NCBI GenBank assembly: GCA_001510575.1
Contig: LNGK01000013.1
Span: forward strand, 62,001-126,000
Direction: 5' to 3'
Source of the DNA: Knoxdaviesia capensis
Lineage: Eukaryota; Ascomycota; Sordariomycetes; Microascales; Gondwanamycetaceae
DNA length: 64,000 bases
Below the pieces are notes generated by a model, which was not told where the DNA came from, ran no database searches, and worked only from the letters and a program-made list of their open reading frames with translations. Within the stretch, counting starts at the first letter, position 1; every line of letters starts with the position of its first letter. The translations under genes were made by a program, and so were the position numbers. Of the stretch, positions 57,190 through 64,000 are shown one piece after another.

Positions 57190-59494
57190 ATGGCAAATTC
57201 CAGTATTGTCAAAGAGACTGCCCGCACAGCGGAGAATATTGCCCTCCTTCACCTTCTCTCACCCAGATCTTCTCCTGAAGCCCCCTCTCGGAACAACATT
57301 CCCCCCAAAGTTCTGGCAAAGCCAAGCTCAATGACCTACAAGAAGGAAGTCTGCATTGCATCCGCGTTTGCATACCTGTCTGGAACAAACAACAACCCCA
57401 AATATGTCACGGCCGTCGCCATCGAGGATGATCCCGCTCGAGGGTCCATCAACGTTGTTGTTGCTGTAAATTACGTTCACGACGAGACTCCCAACGGCAT
57501 GAAAGCGGTGGTAGCAAGTATTGTTGATAAAGGGCAACAAGTCCTGGATGCCTTGAATGCCTCACAAGGTACTGTGCCCCAATTTTGCTCGTAATACTGA
57601 CGACTGACAGCTTGCTAATGTGTGATATGTGGTGAATACGATAGGCCTTGACTTCGACGACGCAGTGCATACGGTCATGATTCCGATTATTGATATGTGC
57701 AAACTCCGAATCCGCGAGCGCTTTCGATATGACAGACGATGCTCTGTGGTCGATATTCTCAAGAGACTGTCCGACAAGGCGAAAATAGAACCCAGGACAA
57801 CAAACTCAACAGCTTTTATTACTCACGCCGCGACAGTCTGCAAGATGCTAGCCGCTTATGACAAGCATCAAACCGATGCAAGACTGCTGGACGCCATGGT
57901 TGAAGTCTACAGAATGCACATCAATGTTGATCTGGACTCAATCTTTACCCGGAAGAACAACGAAACTATCGACCCTTCTCTACTAAAAGCTACCGTGAAA
58001 GGCATTTGGCGAGTAGCCCACTACTACCAGATTGCAAAGTCACTTGTCCACACAGCCAGAGCCGAGCCCCGATTGACTACTGCCAGATGCGTCCCAGTGG
58101 ACATTGACTCGCTGTTGGATGGCGCTGGAAACCCACCAGTACCTGCCCCGTTGGATACTGTTCTCTCGAGATTCGATATGCCCGAATCCGGCCGATGGAC
58201 TCAAGACCCACGTGGACATCTTACACCAACACAAAGTAAAAAGTCACGGCAGACCTCGAACCCGTCTTTGGAATCCTCTTTCAGGTCGGCTGCTGTGTCG
58301 TCCCTCGCGAATGCTAAGGTACATGCCGAGGTGCAACTCGTCGCGTATTTCCATAACCAGACACACCAACCCCGAGTTATATACTCGCGGAAAAAGGCTT
58401 GCTATCTCTGCAACGCCTTAATTCTCTCCTGTGGGGAGTACCACGTCGCCAAAAGCCATGGCAGACTCTACAATAACTGGACTATTCCCCGGATCCCAGC
58501 CATGATGGGCCTGGCAAGATCGTTTAATTCCTATATCGAGGTCCGCATAAAGGCGCAGTTGAGCCGGGCACTTTCTCACCCTCACCAACGGCCGCCACAG
58601 TTCGGTACCCCGTCCGAAAGTACCCTCGGGAGTCTTCCGCTTTCGTCTGTGGCTAACGAGACGAACCTGACGCTGGATGAACCGACCGAAGAGGTCGATT
58701 TAACGAAAGGAAACGTGAGCGTCATACAAGGAATGGAGATTGTTGTGGACAGCCCTAAAAAAGAACAGGAAGACCTTGCAGGTACCGTAAAGGATGATGT
58801 GGTAGCTGGCGATATATCCGTTACTCTGGGCTCCAGTACTACGCTTGCGCGGGAATCAGATCTGCGAGATCACGGAGTGGCCCCTGAAATCCACGCCGTG
58901 AAGGGTCCGGATGTGGGTGAAACACCCGAGGACAGCCCAGAAAACAACCCTAGGGACATTCCCTCTCACGAATCAACCCATTCAGATGTCTCTCGTGATG
59001 CGAAAGACACACAATTACCAGACACTTTGCCTGACGACAGCGGGACGGCCATTGAGAGTACCAAGCCGCCAGACGGTCCTTCCGAACCACCTGAAGTCAC
59101 GCATGCGCAGGAACATTCCAGCGGCGTGGAAACGACCGACGATCCAGTGCCACAACCGGAGCCACAACCAGTGCCACAGCCACGCGAATCAAGAAATGCT
59201 CGCGTCACCGTGATCCCCAGCCCAAGAAGCTCGACGTTATTACAGCTCGGTGACGACATCACCCTAGAAATTGAGTTTGAAGGCCTGGCGCACAACCGGA
59301 GCCTGACTATAGAGAAAATCTCGGTGGATGCCGTCCTATCATCAATCGACGACCGAGCGCCGCGGTATGATATCAGAAAACTTTCCTATGAGTCTATACG
59401 AATTGATAGGGGCAACCTTCCCTTTTACTTGTGCGATGGAGATTCTGCCTTCAAGATTGCCACTACCTCACACAACGCCTGTATACCTATTTGA
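57190..59494 (+). CDS. Fungal deaminase-fold protein, OTT_1508 type
   Basis: Two exons, 57190-57568 and 57645-59494, join in frame (NASQ-G-LDFDD) and give 742 residues. Residues 1-340 are a helical N-terminal region with no motif I know. The zinc-dependent deaminase core is at about 350-400: VHAEVQL (H353, E355; zinc ligand and proton shuttle), a strand reading PRVIYSRKKA, then CYLC (C379 and C382, the two other zinc ligands) and EYHVAKSHGRLYNNWTIP. The HAE plus CxxC pattern and the HGRLY..W.IP tail match the OTT_1508-like deaminases that are expanded in fungi. All catalytic residues are present. The last 300 residues are Thr/Pro/Glu-rich and disordered, ending in a short ordered stretch. The family is thought to edit nucleic acids in biological conflicts; the target here is unknown. 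Confidence 0.85.
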
Positions 59495-59837
59495 AAGCTG
59501 TGAGATAATCTGTTGCTCCGGGGCGTGGTGTATGTGGCTCTAGAGAACGTTAGTGTGTGGGTGTTACGATTTTGGCGTCCTTGCTCGTCTTAACATGGAT
59601 CTTACTGGTTTTATTTTATGATAGACACAGAGTTTTGAGCGAAACATATGAAATTGAGACTGTAAATACCGTTGCAATTGTCCAACCATGCCTCTTGTGA
59701 TGCGCTCAGCTATCAAAAGTCACCGACAACTGTCTTCACATACGCTTCCTTCCCATAGTCTGGATCTCAATATACGGCCACCCATCATTCAACTCTGGAT
59801 GCTAGATGTGATTCCAGTGGTCTCCGGAGCCGCCTTG
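59495..59837. other. Convergent 3' region between deaminase gene and broken NTPase gene
   Basis: Short AT-rich interval without a gene. The poly-A run at about 59,850-59,861, just inside the neighbouring frame, encodes the Phe run at its C-terminus on the minus strand. Confidence 0.55.
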
Positions 59838-61500
59838 TCACCACATGTAAAAAAAAAAAAAAGGGTACAGCTCATCGTCCTGCCCCACGGCCACAACGGG
59901 TTGGTCTTGGATCTTTGGGGTTCCTGGCGAGACTAGAGTCGCAGTGGGCTCGATGATATCAAGGTCGTGTGCACGGGGAGTCGTGGTTCCGGGCTGAAAG
60001 GGGGCCTTTTCCCGATCTTTGTGCCGAAGACACATCATGACTTCCAGACATGGGGGTTCCAGAGTCATAGATGCCATGATGTGCTTCTTTGCACGGCTTA
60101 GAGAGTCGCGGGCTTCGGTCGCAAGGGATTTGGAATAGGCGTCATCTGACCTGTTCTTGACCTGCACTAGGATAAGCCCTAGGCTAGCTGGTGAGATCTT
60201 GACCGGAATGATGATATCCATGCCAGGAAACCCAGCGGGCAAGATCAGAGCGACTCCGCGATAGTATGCATGAACTAGCTTATCGTATGTCAACGCAAAT
60301 TGTATCCGCTCGAAGTGGTTAAAGAAGACATTCCCCGAGTCCCACAAATCACTACCGCAAAAGCGGGAGTTCATGATCTCAAACCGTGGCTGGCCAAAGA
60401 GAACTTGCATATAGCTCTTCAGACGCAAACCACAGAGCCTCTGCTCTCCGGGATAGACTCGAAGATTTCCCGTCCGAGCGGTTCCTTGTGCTTCCGTAAA
60501 ACTTTGCCGAGATCTTCAGTGGCAAAGGCCCTGTTCACATCTCGCACGGCCGTGAAGAACGCTGTCTGATAGTCTCTCCTGGAAGTGCTGGCCTGTACAT
60601 CTCACAGCTCTGCCGGCGTCACTCCAGTTTCTCGACACATTTCGATCTGCCAGTGGACGATGTTGAGAAACGCCTTCCAGAAGCGGACCGCTTCCGTTCG
60701 GGACCTCCCCGAAAAAAATGTATCCGAGCATTCCAGGGGGTGCACGTGGGATGGCTAGTGAATCTCTCCTAGGAAACGATACGTAACTGAGGAACTTTCC
60801 GTGCTTCACGGCGATCTGCTTCATGGACTAGGATTTCCCGAATCCACTTGGCCCCACAATAGCAGTGTATAGGGCACGGTACCGCGATCGGTGGTGGTAA
60901 TATTCGCGGTGATGTTAGATAATATCGCTGAGAACGTGAAAGCGGAAACTCTGGCTTTCTACGTTCGGCCGCTTGTCCAGTTCAGATGCCTTCTCGCGGT
61001 AAGCCTTCCATTCTGCGGAGGGAGTATCATTAGGCGACATGGCTAGCAGGTGATGGAGAATCGTCGCACATGAGATGAGAGATTTCGGGGATCGCTTGAA
61101 GATTGGGCACCCGGCTGTGCCTAGTACCCGAGTCCAGACGAATACAATGTTGTCAACGTCTTCTGGGCGATCGGACTTGAAGCCCAGGGTACACCAATTA
61201 ATATCCTGGCGACAAGACAGTGGTCTGGTCAGTTTTGCCTTCAGGGTCGAGAGTTCCTGTCTCGCGAGGAGGGAGATTGTGGCGGGAATGTCATCGGAGG
61301 CATCTTCGGGTAAAGGCTATCAATCAACGACAAGTCTGCGCCGCTTAGCTAGATGACTTGCTCAAATGTTGAAAAAGCGCGCCATGCTGACTTCGACGCC
61401 GGGTCGACAGACCACAGGACCTAGACAGCAGACTGGGACGGGCCCTCTGTTGAGTGGATGCCGCATTCTTGCGTTGGCGGGGGTTCGGTGGAGGGTGATT
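59838..61500 (-). pseudogene. Broken P-loop NTPase plus restriction-endonuclease-like protein (Crinkler-type)
   Basis: On the minus strand, long protein-like stretches follow one another in changing frames. In order: an N-terminal region (61,500-60,920), a Walker A site GPSGFGKS (60,831-60,854) leading into KQIAVKHGKFLSYVSFP, a helical part (AVRFWKAFLNIVHWQIEMC), then a domain with YMQVLFGQPRFEIMNSRFCG and FFNHFERIQF, a GMDIIIP motif and LVQVKNR. The last two fit the D...QxK pattern of restriction-endonuclease-fold nucleases. NTPase followed by such a nuclease is an architecture known from Crinkler/RHS-type effectors. In-frame stops lie at 61421, 61349, 60915, 60828 (two codons from the Walker A) and 60602. 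The frame changes near 61,310, at a run of seven A at about 60,712 and near 60,435. Introns cannot explain this many breaks. Confidence 0.65.
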
Positions 61501-61825
61501 GATATATGACCATCTGCCACTGAATCAAGACTTCACGATTTCGAGAGTACTGGTTAGCAAACGATGAGGTGATATGAAAGAGCATAAAGTGAGGAAGCCG
61601 ATGAACCAAAGCTGCCAGATGAAGGACCGGAGATTACTTAATGGGGAGGTAATGCTGCTAAGGACACATTGCTCTTGTGCCGTTTGAAGTTCCCAGCCAG
61701 AAGCCCTGAGGGAGGTTCTGACTAACAAGACGTCAACACATAAACGTAATCTGTCCAGAAAGCCTTGTTCATTCTTATGTAGTTGTGTACAGCTATCAGA
61801 ACACGGTGCCGTGAGATTCGATCGT
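61501..61825. other. Interval between pseudogene and SEC11
   Basis: No separate gene supported. Some minus-strand frames here may be the lost front of the broken NTPase gene, but there is no motif to prove it. The SEC11 3' end should lie next to 61,825. Confidence 0.45.
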
Positions 61826-62522
61826 CTATTCCCGTTGGAAGAAAACTACGAGGCCCATTAAACCTAACATGACACTCTTCAGCCATGGGTGCTCTGATAA
61901 TAGAATGGTAACATATCCAACGATAGGAATGTATGCGACCACACTTCCCACTATATCACTACGCGCGAGGTAGTCCTGCCCCCTCGCGTAGAGTTCCGTG
62001 TCGTCGCCGGCGTTGTTGTCTCCCTTGGTGAGAAGCTTCGCTTTCGGCCTGTGGTGATTGCAGAGGGGTGCTGTTAATACACTGAGCTTTGCAAACAAAC
62101 TTGCTAGGGGAGACCGGAGTAATAATACCCTTCATCGAACTTCCGCACAACACGATGCACAATAGGAATCGGCTTATCCTGGACGTTGTAAACGACAATA
62201 TCTCCCACATCAACTTCGGTGATTATGTCTCGGTTCCATAGAAATAAGAGGTCGCCTCTCTGAAATGCTGGCTCCATCGAGCCTGACAGGACGACAACGA
62301 TCGGGCTTGGGGAATCAGTGATCACGGAGAGGCCCTTCCACATCTATACCATAATGCCGAAGCAAAAGTTAGCAGGTCTGGCAACACAGGCAATGATCAG
62401 ACTGGGGAATCATTGTGTGATTCAACTGAGGGGTAACGGACCATGAAAGCAGTGCTCAGGATCAACCCAAAGTTGAGAATCTGCGCGGCGGACTGCCGCG
62501 GGTTTTGTAAACTGGAGAGCAT
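61826..62522 (-). CDS. SEC11: Signal peptidase complex catalytic subunit
   Basis: ER membrane serine protease that removes signal peptides from secretory proteins. Minus-strand exons: 62522-62442, 62343 to about 62141 and about 62048-61826, about 168 residues. The N-terminal membrane helix spans ILNFGLILSTAFM-MWKGL across the first junction. Catalytic elements: SGSMEP (nucleophile Ser), VHRVVRK (His in place of bacterial Lys) and TKGDNNAGDDTELYARGQ (Asp residues). A second hydrophobic segment (VVAYIPIVGYVTILLSEHPWLKSVMLGLMGLVVFF) ends the protein, as usual. The second intron is ambiguous: donor at 62140 (GTTCGA) with acceptor before 62048, or donor at about 62115 with an acceptor a few bases inside the third exon. 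Both keep the frame. Confidence 0.94.
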
Positions 62523-63202
62523 CGTGAGGGTGGAAATGAGAATGGAAATTGGCTTGAATCCTGGTGCGCGTAAAGCAAAAGAAACGGATACATAAAAAAT
62601 CGTAAATCCAGAACAGGTGAAATTGCAAATGGAAGAGGAATATGATAGATGGTGATGGCGATGCGATGCAATGGTGGGCTTGAGCTATGGACACGAGAGC
62701 TTTTGACTTTTGGACAGGTCGCGCCAACCGTCCGTGAATGTTTGGACTGGCCAGATAAGCATCATATCTAACCCTAGCAGATTTCTGGCCAAATGGGAGA
62801 AACCCTAATCTCATTGAAGACGACGACTCAGTTAAATAAATAGTGGGGCAATCTCGAAACCTCCCAATAATGCATGTGACTGAATGAGCAGGGGGTGCCG
62901 ATGCTGCCTCTGATTGGTGGTGCTAGAGTGGTTAAAAAAAAATTGTCACTGGTCCCTCTTAGGAATTGGGTGAGACAAAAAACGAGCAAGCAAGAAGATC
63001 AGTCCATTAAGAACCAGAACGAAAGAAAAACCGTTCACCTTGCGTCTATACCTACACGGAATTCTTCGAAGGGAAGACCGATAAGCTTCACCAGATCTGG
63101 AAATCAAGACCTTCGAATCCGTTCCGGAACCTTGGCCTCGAGATTGCCCTGTACCTCATCGGTATTCGTTTGTCCATATTGATTCTCGTCATTCGGAGAA
63201 CC
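62523..63202. promoter_or_regulatory. Bidirectional promoter, SEC11 / ribose-phosphate pyrophosphokinase
   Basis: About 0.68 kb between two divergent housekeeping starts. It holds two teloboxes (listed separately) and a poly-A run near 62,935. No other gene is seen. Confidence 0.6.
62770..62810 (-). promoter_or_regulatory. Two teloboxes upstream of SEC11
   Basis: TAACCCTAGC (62770-62779) and AAACCCTAAT (62801-62810) lie about 250-290 bp before the SEC11 ATG and about 390-430 bp before the divergent PRS start. The second is a perfect AAACCCTAA box. Confidence 0.5.
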
Positions 63203-64000
63203 ATGCCCAGCAACATGTCAAACGAAATCAAGCTTCTCAGCGGCAGTAGCCACCCAGACCTCAGTGCCAGGATCGCCAACAGGTGAGATAGCCGGGCCTT
63301 GCTGTTTCGATTTGTCCTCCGTTCTGTGCATGCGGGTGTTTGCACGGAACGGCCCACACTCAGAGTTTGCGGCAGGGAGGACTGCGCGCGATGCCTGTTT
63401 GCTTCACCGAGCGCGACACTGACTGGATGATGTGAATAGACTTGGCATCGAGGTTGCCCGCACCATGTCCCTCCAGTACTCAAACCAAGAAACCTCCTTC
63501 ACGATGGGCGAGTCGATCCGCGACGAAGATGTCTTCATAATACAGTCGACCGCCCCGGGTGACATAAACGACGGGCTAATGGAGCTTCTGATTATGATCC
63601 ACGCCTGCCGGACAGCGAGGTATGAACCGGAACTCAACTTAGACCCCGATGAATCTCCACCCGTATATCTGTGTAGTGAAATCTCAGACTGACACACCGA
63701 CGCCGGGCCCCGGCCCGCGCCCGCGACTTTACCACAGTGCTCGTCGGATCACTGCTGTCATTCCCAACTTCCCGTACGCTCGCCAAGATAAGAAAGACAA
63801 GTCCCGAGCACCTATTAGTGCCCGGCTTGTTGCAGATATGCTGCAGACTGCTGGCGCGAACCACATCATCACCATGGATCTCCACGCGAACCAGGTATGC
63901 CATAACCGTTCAGCCAGGCTACTCCATAGAGGCGAATTATGCGACTGCACAGGCTGGGTTTCAGTGGTCTAACATGTTCGTCCTCAACTCATATAGATCC
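63203..64000 (+). CDS. Ribose-phosphate pyrophosphokinase, 5' part (runs off the window)
   Basis: Makes PRPP from ribose 5-phosphate and ATP for nucleotide, histidine and tryptophan synthesis. Exons: 63203-63282, 63440-63619, 63738-63894, and a fourth beginning at 63997, of which only four bases are in the window. The start may be 63203 (MPSNMSNEIKLLSG) or the in-frame ATG at 63215; the second fits relatives better. Seen so far: EIKLLSGSSHPDLSARIANRLGIEV, the ESIRDEDVFIIQS strand, PNFPYARQDKKDKSRAPISARL (PRPP synthase signature and flexible loop region) and MDLHANQ, which continues as IQ into the last exon, the metal/PRPP-binding DLHxxQIQGF block. All residues expected at these places are present. 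Which of the fungal PRS paralogues it is cannot be said from this part. Confidence 0.95.

Noticed and set aside
59838..61500. Intact multi-intron gene rather than a pseudogene
   Set aside because: Stops such as those at 60,915 and 60,828 fall inside conserved-looking protein with no usable donor/acceptor pair around them, and one frame change sits at a homopolymer run.

Overview
The window is nuclear DNA of a filamentous ascomycete, most likely a member of the Eurotiomycetes. The genes have short introns (about 55-140 nt) with GTAAGT-like donors, and at least one has a perfect TACTAAC branch site. The conserved proteins look like those of Aspergillus relatives, and one segment shows repeat-induced point mutation (RIP), a Pezizomycotina process. 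The genus cannot be named from the sequence alone. No tRNA, rRNA, CRISPR array or telomere was found.

Layout. Bases 1-14,879 hold no gene I can support: simple repeats, hairpins and GTACTGTAC-type palindromes only, which is a striking gap for such a genome. An oligopeptide transporter follows (14.9-17.7 kb). A housekeeping block runs from 20 to 32 kb: the mitochondrial Fe-S scaffold ISU1, a hypothetical ORF and a broken exon pair, the CSC1/OSCA-type cation channel, dolichol-phosphate mannosyltransferase DPM1, a SAC3/GANP-family protein and the ribosome-associated TMA7. Next come a secreted proline/glycine-rich repeat protein (33.9-35.3 kb), a RAN1/SKS1-type protein kinase (35.9-37.6 kb) with about 4.5 kb of empty upstream DNA, and the splicing kinase PRP4 (42.2-44.9 kb).

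Bases 45.4-48.7 kb are degenerate and transposon-like. They hold a 63-bp minisatellite and, on the minus strand, a RIP-mutated retrotransposon integrase. A polytopic membrane protein (49.5-50.9 kb) converges on a 1260-residue disordered protein with a membrane-anchored, cysteine-containing tail (51.1-54.8 kb).

The most interesting stretch is 57.2-61.5 kb. An intact gene encodes a fungal deaminase-fold protein of the OTT_1508 type. It sits tail-to-tail with a heavily broken gene whose remains show a P-loop NTPase followed by a restriction-endonuclease-like domain, the architecture of Crinkler-type effectors. Both families are tied to biological conflict, so this looks like a small conflict or incompatibility locus in which one member has died. 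The window ends with signal peptidase SEC11 and, divergent from it, the 5' part of ribose-phosphate pyrophosphokinase.

Several housekeeping genes (TMA7, PRP4, SEC11) carry telomere-repeat-like boxes (AAACCCTAA/TTAGGGTT) about 200-290 bp before their start codons, which suggests shared control by a Tbf1-like factor. The ISU1 gene appears to need an unusual AT-AG intron.
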